From: Halomonas sp. 54_146
GTDB taxonomy: Bacteria > Pseudomonadota > Gammaproteobacteria > Pseudomonadales > Halomonadaceae
Assembly (NCBI RefSeq): GCF_001507855.1
Contig: NZ_LGEN01000012.1
Span: forward strand, 1 to 64,000
DNA length: 64,000 nt
Direction: 5' to 3'
Numbering within the stretch: position 1 is the first letter of the stretch; each line of letters opens with the position of its first letter. The notes below the pieces were generated by a model. It ran no database searches, had not been told where the DNA came from, and saw only the letters and a program-made list of their open reading frames with translations. The position numbers and the translations under genes were made by a program. This document shows, piece after piece, positions 1 through 8,679 of the stretch.

Positions 1-78
1 GCTAACCTACTGACAACCCGAAGGTTTTCACCTTCATCCACCGCTGGTAACGCTTGGCGTCCCCGGCAGCGGATGCGT

Positions 79-107
79 ACTTTACGGGCTCAGCGCCGCG
101 TTGGCAA
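79..107 (-). promoter_or_regulatory. Strong sigma70-type promoter firing leftward out of the window; stable-RNA-like
   Basis: On the minus strand TTGCCA (102-107), 17-nt spacer, TAAAGT (79-84), followed by a GC-rich discriminator (ACGCATCC). Confidence 0.45.
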
Positions 108-130
108 GGGGTATTTTGGAAATAGTTGCA

Positions 131-1282
131 TTATGAGTCGCGCAGCGAACTCGACACCAACGAGTCTGCACTGATATCAGCGATACTGCGCGCGCCGGTG
201 AGCGTCATTGCAACTCTCATCTCCTTTTCAAATAGCTCAAGCAGATGGGAAACGCCAGATTCACCCGCGGTAGCCAATGCATAGATGAAGGCGCGCCCAA
301 TCAATGCAGTATCAGCGCCCAACGCGATCATCCGCACAACATCAAGCCCGTTGCGCACACCAGAATCCGCCAGAATGGCCAAATCACCTTTAACTGCATC
401 AGCGATAGCAGGCAAAGCACGTGCAGTAGAAGGCACACCATCAAGCTGGCGGCCGCCATGGTTGGAAACCACAATACCATCCGCACCGAAACGAACCGCA
501 TCACGGGCATCTTCAGCATCGAGTATGCCCTTAATGATCATTGGACCATCCCACTGCTCACGAATCCAATCCAGGTCTTTCCAAGAGATAGAGGGATCGA
601 AATTGTCACCCAGCCAGGCGATGTAGTCTTCAAGCTCTGTGGGCTTACCGCGATAATCAGACACGTTGCCCAAATCATGAGGGCGGCCATGAATGCCCAC
701 ATCCCACGCCCAGAAAGGATGCATTGCGGCCTGAGCCATTCGCCTCATCGGCCCGTTCTTACCGCTCATGCCTGAATGCGCATCGCGATAACGCGCCCCT
801 GGAACTGGCATATCGACAGTAAAGATGAGCGTCTTGACCCCTGCCTCTTTAGCCCGCTCCAAGACATGCTTCATAAAGCCCCGGTCTTTCAGCACATAAA
901 GCTGGAACCAGATAGGCCGATCAACGGCCGCTGCCACTTCGGCAATGGGGCATACCGATACCGTCGACAGCGTAAACGGTATGCCTTTTTTGGTCGCTGC
1001 CCGCGCCGCCTGCACTTCACCGCGCCTAGCGTACATACCGGTCAACCCCACCGGTGCCAGGGCAAGAGGCATCGCCATCTTTTCGCCAAACAGCTCGGTC
1101 TCCAGAGACAGAGAAGACATGTCTTTTAGCACCCGTTGACGCAACGCAACACCGGCAAGGTCCTCGACATTACGCCGCAGCGTATGCTCCGCATAAGAGC
1201 CCCCGTCGGCGTAATGAAACAGAAAAGGAGGAATACGGCGCTTGGCCGCTTGGCGGTAGTCCGTGGATGCTGAAATGATCAT
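131..1282 (-). CDS. lldD: L-lactate dehydrogenase (FMN-dependent)
   Basis: 383-aa ORF; N-terminus [30 protein letters not shown] and [13 protein letters not shown]-dependent alpha-hydroxyacid dehydrogenase motif. Confidence 0.93.
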   Translation of the reverse strand: MIISASTDYRQAAKRRIPPFLFHYADGGSYAEHTLRRNVEDLAGVALRQRVLKDMSSLSLETELFGEKMAMPLALAPVGLTGMYARRGEVQAARAATKKGIPFTLSTVSVCPIAEVAAAVDRPIWFQLYVLKDRGFMKHVLERAKEAGVKTLIFTVDMPVPGARYRDAHSGMSGKNGPMRRMAQAAMHPFWAWDVGIHGRPHDLGNVSDYRGKPTELEDYIAWLGDNFDPSISWKDLDWIREQWDGPMIIKGILDAEDARDAVRFGADGIVVSNHGGRQLDGVPSTARALPAIADAVKGDLAILADSGVRNGLDVVRMIALGADTALIGRAFIYALATAGESGVSHLLELFEKEMRVAMTLTGARSIADISADSLVSSSLRDS

Positions 1283-1330
1283 GGCGACCCCTATACAGTG
1301 GATGCGCTACTCACCGGCACCCAACGCGAA

Positions 1331-1347
1331 AATTGGTAAAACCAATT
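1331..1347. promoter_or_regulatory. LldR/FadR-subfamily GntR operator 1
   Basis: Perfect palindrome AATTGGT-AAA-ACCAATT in the lldD/lldR divergent intergenic region; fits TTGGTNNNACCAA. Confidence 0.75.
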
Positions 1348-1520
1348 GACAATAATTGACAGCACTCACATTAATGAGACGTTAATGGCGTGTCAAACCA
1401 TGATGTCGCTATGCGGCGCTTAACAAACTTATACTTTAGTTAAACGCTTAATGCATAAGCGCCGTTAGCATTGAGTTTAGACACCGCTAGCCCTTGAGCT
1501 AGTGATACAAAGCCCTTAAC

Positions 1521-1535
1521 ATTGGTAAGACCAAT
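1521..1535. promoter_or_regulatory. LldR/FadR-subfamily GntR operator 2
   Basis: ATTGGT-AAG-ACCAAT palindrome, same consensus as operator 1. Confidence 0.72.
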
Positions 1536-1581
1536 TTAGAGACGCTATTGAATATGAGTCATTCACTATGAGCACGTCATT

Positions 1582-2355
1582 ATGAGCTACCCACCGCTCC
1601 GCCAGCAGCGCTTGGCCGATGTCATTACTGAACGCCTAGAAGCCATGATATTAGAAGGCAGCCTAAAACCGGGGCAGCGTTTACCTCCAGAGCGCCAATT
1701 AGCCGAGCGTTTTGGTGTTTCGCGCCCCTCTTTGCGTGAAGCTATTCAAAAGCTAGCCGCTCGCGGGTTGCTCACCAGCCGCCAAGGCGGTGGCACCTTT
1801 GTTAACGACGACCTCAGCAGTGGCTATACCGACCCGCTGCTGGAAATGCTCTCCCGTCATGACGAATTTCAGCTGGATCTACTCGAATTTCGCGATGCAA
1901 TGGAAGGCATTTCTGCCTATTACGCGGCGCTACGCTCTACACCGGCAGATAAAGCCATACTGCTTCAGCGTTTTGAAGAGCTCGACGGCGGCTTTGCAGG
2001 CGCTGACCCGATCAAAGAAGCTAAGTTAGATGCGGCGTTTCACCTGGCTATTGCTGAAGCCGCGCACAACGTTTTATTGCTGCACACCATGCGCGGCATT
2101 TTCCACCTGCTGGAAAAAAGCATTGTGAATAACCTGGCACACTTATTTGCTATGCCGGGTTCGCGCAGCCAACTTATGCAGCAACACCGTGCCCTGCTGG
2201 ATGCCATTTTGGAAGGCCGCGCTGAAGATGCCCGCACTCGCGCTCACGAACACCTGGTGTTCGTTGAAGAAGGGCTGCTCGAAATGGCGCGTGCAGAAAC
2301 ACGGGCTCAACGCGCCCTGCGCCGTGCCCAAGGCACCAACACGACCCCCGCCTGA
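1582..2355 (+). CDS. lldR: GntR-family (FCD domain) regulator, LldR-like
   Basis: wHTH GntR N-terminus (RLPPERQLAERFGVSRPSLREAIQKLAARGLL) plus FCD domain; divergent from lldD. Confidence 0.85.
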   Translation: MSYPPLRQQRLADVITERLEAMILEGSLKPGQRLPPERQLAERFGVSRPSLREAIQKLAARGLLTSRQGGGTFVNDDLSSGYTDPLLEMLSRHDEFQLDLLEFRDAMEGISAYYAALRSTPADKAILLQRFEELDGGFAGADPIKEAKLDAAFHLAIAEAAHNVLLLHTMRGIFHLLEKSIVNNLAHLFAMPGSRSQLMQQHRALLDAILEGRAEDARTRAHEHLVFVEEGLLEMARAETRAQRALRRAQGTNTTPA

Positions 2356-4259
2356 TGAGCACTCAACACCCTGCCCCTTTAGCGCTGCGCTGGCGGCGCC
2401 TATGGCTATTACTCATACCCTTAGGCTTAGCGATCTGTATGTGGCAGGCCGCGCAGCTGGCACGTGAACAAGCCCTGTCTAATTTGCAGGATGATGCGGA
2501 AAACGAGCTAAGGCTCTCTGCCGCTAACTTAAACGGCTATCTGCTGCGTTATGACTATTTGCCGCAAATGCTCGCCACGCGCGAAGGCGTGCAGCGCTTT
2601 TTAGCCTCCCCTGATAGCCAAGACCCAATGCCGCTGAATATGCTGCTGGATCGTTTCCGCTTTACCGCGGGGGTATCAGATGTCTATTTGCTAAACCGCG
2701 AGGCCGATACCATCGCCGCCAGTAATTGGCACCGCCCTAACACCTTTATTGGCCAGAATTACGCTTTTCGTTCCTACTATAGCGATGCCATTGCGGGTGG
2801 CCTGGGGCGCTTTTTTGGCTTGGGTGTTCAATCGCTTGAGCGGGGATACTACTTTTCATCGCCGGTATGGTTAGACGACACCTCGCCAGATTCACGGCCA
2901 GACGGCGTCATAGTGGTTAAAGTCCTGCTCGATGACGTTGAAGAAAGCTGGGCGGAACAAGACGCCGAGCTATTTGTGACCGATAGTGACGACATTATCT
3001 TCATGACCAGCCACCCGGAGCTGCGCATGAACGCGCTCTACCCGCTCACCGACGAGCAACGCCAAAGCCTGCGCGAAACCCGCCGCTATGCCATGGAGCC
3101 GTTGACGCCTTCCGGCATTGAAATCAACGCCCCTTACGGCCCGGGCAGCCAATTGGTCAGCTTTTCCCAAGGGCCGTTAAGTGGCGGCGACTACCTAAGC
3201 TTAACGCGTCACATCCCGGAGTTTGGCTGGCAAATGCATATTTTAAAGCCGCTTACACCGGTGATTAGCGCTCAGTGGATCGCGGCACTCATGGCCGGCG
3301 GCCTCTACGGCGTGGTTACACTTGGCGCGGGTATTGGCTGGCAGCGGCTCAGGCTGCGCCGTGAGCGGGAGGCATTTGCCGAACGCGAACGCAATACCTT
3401 AGCCCGCGTTCGCGACGAATTAGAGGTCAGCGTCGAACGCCGCACCCGCGACCTAGTGGCCAGCAACCAGCGCCTTTCTGACGAAATTGAAGAACGCCGC
3501 CGCGCTGAGGCCAACCTGCGCCAAACGCAAGATGAGCTTATTCAAGCTGCCAAACTTGCGGTGCTTGGCCAACTCGCCGCCGGTATCAACCACGAGCTCA
3601 ATCAGCCGCTAGCGGCTATACGCGCTTACGGCGAAAACGCCCGGCGTTTTTTGGCGCTATCACGTTACGATCAAACGGATGCTAACCTTGAGCAAATTGT
3701 TGAGCTAACCGAACGCATGGCGGATATTAGCGCGCAGCTGCGCCAGTTCTCGCGCAAGAGCAGCGAGCGCCAGGAGACGATTTCGGTACAAGCCTGCATT
3801 GACTACGCGCTACGCCTGTTTCAAAGCCGCCTGCGCGAGGGCAATATCAAGATTATTCTGGATTGGCCCGATGAAACGCTATGGGTGAAAGGAGATCTCG
3901 TGCGCCTTGAACAAGTGCTGGTGAATTTAATTGGCAACGCGCTTCAAGCCATGAAAGCATCGCCGTCTCCGCAACTTACCTTAGGGGCGCACATCCACCA
4001 ACAGCAGGTCGTTATTAGCGTTAGCGATAACGGCCCGGGCATTCCCGAAGAGCACTTGGGGCATATTTTCGAACCCTTTTTTACGACTAAAGCGCCGGGG
4101 AGCGGCTTAGGGCTAGGGCTTTCCATCTCGTCACGTATCATGGACGATTTAGGCGGCAAGCTACAGGTCATCAACCAGCACGAAGGCGGTGCTCGCTTCA
4201 CTATCACCCTGCCCCACTCGCCGCTAGCCCACCCCCAGGAGAACCCTTCTTATGCATGA
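2355..4259 (+). CDS. dctB: Two-component sensor histidine kinase, DctB family
   Basis: N-terminal TM plus periplasmic sensor, GQLAAGINHELNQPLAAIRAY H-box, GLGLGLSIS ATPase motif; starts in a TGATG overlap with the preceding gene. Confidence 0.88.
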   Translation: MSTQHPAPLALRWRRLWLLLIPLGLAICMWQAAQLAREQALSNLQDDAENELRLSAANLNGYLLRYDYLPQMLATREGVQRFLASPDSQDPMPLNMLLDRFRFTAGVSDVYLLNREADTIAASNWHRPNTFIGQNYAFRSYYSDAIAGGLGRFFGLGVQSLERGYYFSSPVWLDDTSPDSRPDGVIVVKVLLDDVEESWAEQDAELFVTDSDDIIFMTSHPELRMNALYPLTDEQRQSLRETRRYAMEPLTPSGIEINAPYGPGSQLVSFSQGPLSGGDYLSLTRHIPEFGWQMHILKPLTPVISAQWIAALMAGGLYGVVTLGAGIGWQRLRLRREREAFAERERNTLARVRDELEVSVERRTRDLVASNQRLSDEIEERRRAEANLRQTQDELIQAAKLAVLGQLAAGINHELNQPLAAIRAYGENARRFLALSRYDQTDANLEQIVELTERMADISAQLRQFSRKSSERQETISVQACIDYALRLFQSRLREGNIKIILDWPDETLWVKGDLVRLEQVLVNLIGNALQAMKASPSPQLTLGAHIHQQQVVISVSDNGPGIPEEHLGHIFEPFFTTKAPGSGLGLGLSISSRIMDDLGGKLQVINQHEGGARFTITLPHSPLAHPQENPSYA

Positions 4260-5634
4260 ACCGTCGACGCTGCCGGTCATGGTGATCGACGATGAACCGC
4301 ACCTACGCATCACCGCCAGCCAAACCCTCGAACTTGCCGGCTACACCCCTTACTGCTTTGAATCGGCAGAGCAAGCGCTGGCGGCATTAACGCCCGACTT
4401 CCCCGGCGTTATTGTCAGCGATATCCGTATGCCGGGAATGGATGGCATGGCACTGCTGCACGAATTACACAGCCGCGATGCCACACTGCCGATTATTTTA
4501 ATTACCGGCCACGGCGATATTTCCACGGCGGTTGAAGCCATGCGCGCAGGTGCCTGGGATTTTCTTGAGAAACCCTTTGCCGGTGATCAGCTGCTGGATG
4601 TAGTACGCCGTGGCATTGAGAAGCGCCAGCTGAGCCTTGAAAACCACCGCCTTAAAGCCGAACTTGAGGTGCAACAGGCCGCATTAGGGCCACGCTTGGT
4701 TGGCCGCACGCCGATCATCTCGCGGCTGGCCGCGATGATTCAGCGCATCAGCCAGGTGGAAGCCGATGTGCTGCTGTTTGGCGAAACGGGCACTGGCAAA
4801 GACTTGGTCGCCCGCGCCATTCACGAGCGCAGCGGGCGGCGCAACAGCCCGTTTATGGCCATTAACTGCGGCGCAGTGCCCGAAAACACCATTGAGTCTG
4901 AGCTGTTTGGCCACGAAAAAGGTGCCTTCACCGGTGCCGTCGAGCGGCGTATCGGCAAGTTTGAACACGCCAATGGCGGCACGGTGTTTCTGGATGAGAT
5001 TGAATCGATGCCCATAGCGCTGCAGGTCAAATTGCTGCGCGTGCTGCAAGAGCGCAGCGTTGAGCGGTTAGGTGCCAATGAAACCGTTCCGCTGGATATT
5101 CGGGTGATTGCCGCCACCAAGGTCGATCTCAAAACGGCGTCTGAGGAGGGAAGTTTTCGCGAAGACCTTTACTACCGCTTAAACGTCGTGACCCTGCCGC
5201 TACCCGCGCTGCGCGAGCGGCGCGAAGATATTCCCTTGCTGTTTCAGCACTTTGCCGTGGTCGCTGCCAATCGTAGCGGGTTGGAAGCACCGACCCTGGA
5301 TAGCCCCGATATCGCCGCCCTGCTGGCTCATGATTGGCCCGGCAACGTGCGCGAACTGCGCAACCTTGCTGAGCGCTACGTGCTGCTGGGCGCTGCCTTT
5401 GATTATCGCCTGGATGCGCTGCTGGAAGGGGTCAACGCCGACACCGCAGAACCCACCCTGCCGCGCCAGGTAGAGCTGTTTGAAAAAAGCTTGATCAGCC
5501 AATCGCTAGCGCGCTACCACGGCCGGGTAACCGACGTGTGTCGCCACCTGGGCATTCCGCGTAAAACCTTTTACGACAAGCTCAAAAAACACGGCCTCAA
5601 TGCTGACGACTACCGCCACAGCAATGAACCCTGA
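4252..5634 (+). CDS. dctD: Sigma-54-dependent response regulator, DctD family
   Basis: Receiver domain, GETGTGKDLVARAIHE and GAFTGA AAA+ motifs, C-terminal Fis-type HTH; overlaps dctB by 8 nt. Confidence 0.9.
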   Translation: MHEPSTLPVMVIDDEPHLRITASQTLELAGYTPYCFESAEQALAALTPDFPGVIVSDIRMPGMDGMALLHELHSRDATLPIILITGHGDISTAVEAMRAGAWDFLEKPFAGDQLLDVVRRGIEKRQLSLENHRLKAELEVQQAALGPRLVGRTPIISRLAAMIQRISQVEADVLLFGETGTGKDLVARAIHERSGRRNSPFMAINCGAVPENTIESELFGHEKGAFTGAVERRIGKFEHANGGTVFLDEIESMPIALQVKLLRVLQERSVERLGANETVPLDIRVIAATKVDLKTASEEGSFREDLYYRLNVVTLPLPALRERREDIPLLFQHFAVVAANRSGLEAPTLDSPDIAALLAHDWPGNVRELRNLAERYVLLGAAFDYRLDALLEGVNADTAEPTLPRQVELFEKSLISQSLARYHGRVTDVCRHLGIPRKTFYDKLKKHGLNADDYRHSNEP

Positions 5635-6281
5635 TGCAATAACTCGCCTAATACGGACCACGGCGGCACCCAAGGCACCAGCGTTAACGTGGCAATCAGC
5701 ATAAGCAGATTGGACATTGGCCGCCGGCTATCGCCCAGCTTCAGCGCCGTACCAAATGAGCGCTTAAGCCGCGCGCCTTCAAGATCAACGCTATACACTT
5801 CATCCAAGGTCAAATGAATCACAAACCCCGCTAACACCGCCACCCCGTGAGACCACGCCAGCCACGCTGGCTGGTTGAGTAAATTGAAACTTACCGCGGC
5901 CGTTGCCAAGCCACACAGCACGCCTGCCAGCAGCGAATGCCAAATACCCCGATGCACGGTAAAGCGCGAAAACACCACGCCTGCCAAATAACGCACGCCG
6001 AAGTAAATTCCACCGCAGGCGACCAGCAATAGCCCTGGCGTTAACCAAGGCTGCAGCAGAAGCACCCCAAGCACTAACGACGGCACTGAAAGTAGATTAA
6101 AGATCAAGCGGATAGAGCGAGAACGGTCGGCGTCGATGTCGGGCAAAATGCCGCCAAAGGCGACCAGCGCCACTACCAGCAGCGACTGGTTAACGGGCCA
6201 CCATTGAGCCTGCCAGCCTCCAAAGGCTATTAGCACGCCGCCCGCCGCTGCCACCGTAATATGCGTGCGAAAATTAGCCAT
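5610..6281 (-). CDS. Membrane-bound metal-dependent hydrolase, YdjM family
   Basis: Multi-TM ORF with PDIDADRSRS and HRGIWHSL motifs; tail-to-tail overlap with dctD. Confidence 0.75.
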   Translation of the reverse strand: MANFRTHITVAAAGGVLIAFGGWQAQWWPVNQSLLVVALVAFGGILPDIDADRSRSIRLIFNLLSVPSLVLGVLLLQPWLTPGLLLVACGGIYFGVRYLAGVVFSRFTVHRGIWHSLLAGVLCGLATAAVSFNLLNQPAWLAWSHGVAVLAGFVIHLTLDEVYSVDLEGARLKRSFGTALKLGDSRRPMSNLLMLIATLTLVPWVPPWSVLGELLHQGSLLWR

Positions 6282-6409
6282 GACGCGGCATCCCAGAGTC
6301 TGTAAAACAGAAAACTGGATAAATTACCAGATTCCTAACACCTACGACATGGCTAAGTAAGAAAAAAGGTTGGCTTAGCAACCGCTTAGGGTAAACCTAG
6401 ACAACGTTT

Positions 6410-6958
6410 CTAGCCGGTGGCCTCGGCCAGAAAGCGGTCTTTCAATTTAACGTAGTTACCTGCGGTATAAGGAAAGAAGGCGCGCTCTTTATCTTTTAGC
6501 GGGCGCAGCGCTTTAGCCGGGTTGCCCGCATAAACATAACCACTTTCCAAATGCTTACCCGGCGTTACCACCGCCCCTGCGGCAATAATCACCTCGTCCT
6601 CTACAACCGCGCCGTCCATCACTATGGCACCCATTCCCACCAGGATTCGGCTACCCAAGGTACAGCCGTGCAGAATTGCTTTATGGCCGATGGTCACGTC
6701 ATCGCCAATCGTCAGCGGAAAGCCATCCGGGCTGAAGTCACTGGCATGGGTAATATGCAGCACGCTGCCATCTTGCACGCTGGTGCGCGCACCAATGCGA
6801 ATGCGGTGCATATCGCCTCGAATCACCGTCATCGGCCATACCGAGCAGTCATCGCCTAACACCACATTACCGATGACCACACTGGCGGGGTCAATATAAA
6901 CGCGCTCTCCCAATTCGGGAGAAATACCTTGGTAACTTCTTAACGCACTGCTCATCAC
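6410..6958 (-). CDS. Gamma-carbonic anhydrase family protein (left-handed beta-helix)
   Basis: Hexapeptide repeats with GDMHRIRIGARTSVQDGSVLH and TIGHKAILHGC. Confidence 0.88.
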   Translation of the reverse strand: MMSSALRSYQGISPELGERVYIDPASVVIGNVVLGDDCSVWPMTVIRGDMHRIRIGARTSVQDGSVLHITHASDFSPDGFPLTIGDDVTIGHKAILHGCTLGSRILVGMGAIVMDGAVVEDEVIIAAGAVVTPGKHLESGYVYAGNPAKALRPLKDKERAFFPYTAGNYVKLKDRFLAEATG

Positions 6959-7036
6959 TTGCTCCTTGGGGGTGGTTGAAATAACCCGCTGGTTCGCTTA
7001 TCTCACCGCTTTGCTCACTTGCTACCTTTTAACGTG

Positions 7037-8377
7037 CTACAGCAATCCGGCCAGCAAAACAACGAAGGTCAACGGGATCGATACCCAGCGAATAATAATA
7101 CGCCACATTATATAGCCGTTTTCACCGGCACCTAAGGCGCTGACGACTCTCTCACGGGGCATTACCCAGGCTGCAAAAATCGCGATCATCAAGCCGCCCA
7201 AGGGTAGGAAAATATCGGGCGGTATACTGCTCACCAGCTCGAATATGTTGCGCCCAAGCAGCGGCCGAAACTCCGCCAGTGTCGAGAAAGAAAGCGCCGA
7301 TAACAGGCCAATCAGCCAAACACTTAGCGCCACGATTGCCGTCGAAATACTGCGGCGCAGCCCCAAGCCCTGCAGGGTGGCAACCATCGGTTCTGCTAGG
7401 TTTATCGCCGATGTCCAGGTCGCCAGCAGCAGTAATAAAAAGAACACGCTTAGCCACACCGAGCCCCATGGCAGCTCAGAAAAGGCGATCGGCAACGTTA
7501 CAAACATCAAGCCAGGGCCGTCGGCCGGGTCCATGCCCTGGGCGAAGACCACTGAGAAAATGGCGATCCCCGCCAGCAGTGCCACGCTAATATCCAGCAC
7601 GGCTACCGCTACCGCTGCCCTGGGTAAGCTTTGCTCTTCAGGCATATAAGCGCCATAGGCCATCAATGCACAGGCCCCCACCGCCAGGGTGAAAAATGCG
7701 TGCCCCATGGCATGCACCACCACCGATGGCGTTAGCGCCTCAAAAGAGGGCAAAAACAGCCACGCCAGCGCGGTGCCAAAGCCATCGGTGGTGGAGGCAT
7801 AACCCGCCAACAGCAACAACAGGCCATACAATAGCGGCATTAACAGATTGTTTAATCGCTCCAACCCCTTGGCAACGCCCGCTGCCACCACGGTCATGGT
7901 CATAAACAGAAATAGCGAGTGGTTAAAAATCTGCAGCCCTGGGTTGGCCAAAAACGCCTCAAAGCCCGCGCCAATCTCAGCGGCGCTCGCCCCATTAAAG
8001 CTGCCGTTAACAGACGCCACCAAAAATTCAATCGACCAACCTGACACCACCGAATAAAACGACAAAATGCAGAACACGGTGAGCGCCCCAAACAGCCCCA
8101 GCCAGCGCCAGTGCGGCGTTGCCCCCGCCTCGGCTGCCAACGCCCCCAGCGCTTGCATCGGCCCTCGTCGGCCTGCTCGGCCAATCAGTATTTCCGCCAT
8201 CATCACCGGAATACCTAACAGCAGCACGAACGCCACATAGATCAGCAAAAACGCCGCCCCGCCATTCTCCCCCGCCACGTAAGGGAAACGCCAGATATTG
8301 CCTAACCCCACCGCAGCACCCGTTACCGCCAAGATAAAGGCCCGCTTCGACCCCCAGCGCTCCAGCGTTTCACTCAT
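7037..8377 (-). CDS. Sodium-dependent transporter, SNF/NSS family
   Basis: N-terminus RWGSKRAFILAVTGAAVGLGNIWRFPYVAGENGGAAF typical of NSS transporters. Confidence 0.92.
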   Translation of the reverse strand: MSETLERWGSKRAFILAVTGAAVGLGNIWRFPYVAGENGGAAFLLIYVAFVLLLGIPVMMAEILIGRAGRRGPMQALGALAAEAGATPHWRWLGLFGALTVFCILSFYSVVSGWSIEFLVASVNGSFNGASAAEIGAGFEAFLANPGLQIFNHSLFLFMTMTVVAAGVAKGLERLNNLLMPLLYGLLLLLAGYASTTDGFGTALAWLFLPSFEALTPSVVVHAMGHAFFTLAVGACALMAYGAYMPEEQSLPRAAVAVAVLDISVALLAGIAIFSVVFAQGMDPADGPGLMFVTLPIAFSELPWGSVWLSVFFLLLLLATWTSAINLAEPMVATLQGLGLRRSISTAIVALSVWLIGLLSALSFSTLAEFRPLLGRNIFELVSSIPPDIFLPLGGLMIAIFAAWVMPRERVVSALGAGENGYIMWRIIIRWVSIPLTFVVLLAGLL

Positions 8378-8455
8378 TATATGCTCCTGCCATTGGCGGC
8401 ATTAAAAGGCGGCAAGACTAGCAGGCGCGTGCGTGCAGGCCAAACCCCAGAATTA

Positions 8456-8533
8456 AACCAACATAAGCTAAACCAAACTAAATCAAGCTAAACTAAGTTA
8501 AACCAAACTAAACTAAACTAAACTAAACTAAAC
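8456..8533. repeat. Pentanucleotide tandem repeat, consensus AACTA
   Basis: About 15.6 units in continuous 5-bp register: degenerate on the left (AACCA, ACATA, AGCTA, AATCA, AGTTA), five perfect AACTA plus AAC on the right. Confidence 0.9.
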
Positions 8534-8679
8534 ATTTTTACTCATCATTGAACCCAGCGGCGAGCTAAGTATTATGAGCCAGGCATTGAAACACGGCCTC
8601 ACCGCCCGCACTGTGTCATTATTATTGCGCGTTTTACGCGTGCCTAACGTTTTTAAAGACGATGCCATGTGAGGTGCTT

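Noticed and set aside
5610-5634. 25-nt tail-to-tail overlap of dctD and the YdjM-like gene as a regulatory antisense feature
   Set aside because: Short convergent overlaps are common in compact genomes; no further signal.
8456-8533. Possible CRISPR array
   Set aside because: Simple 5-bp tandem repeat with no spacer/repeat organisation and no cas genes.
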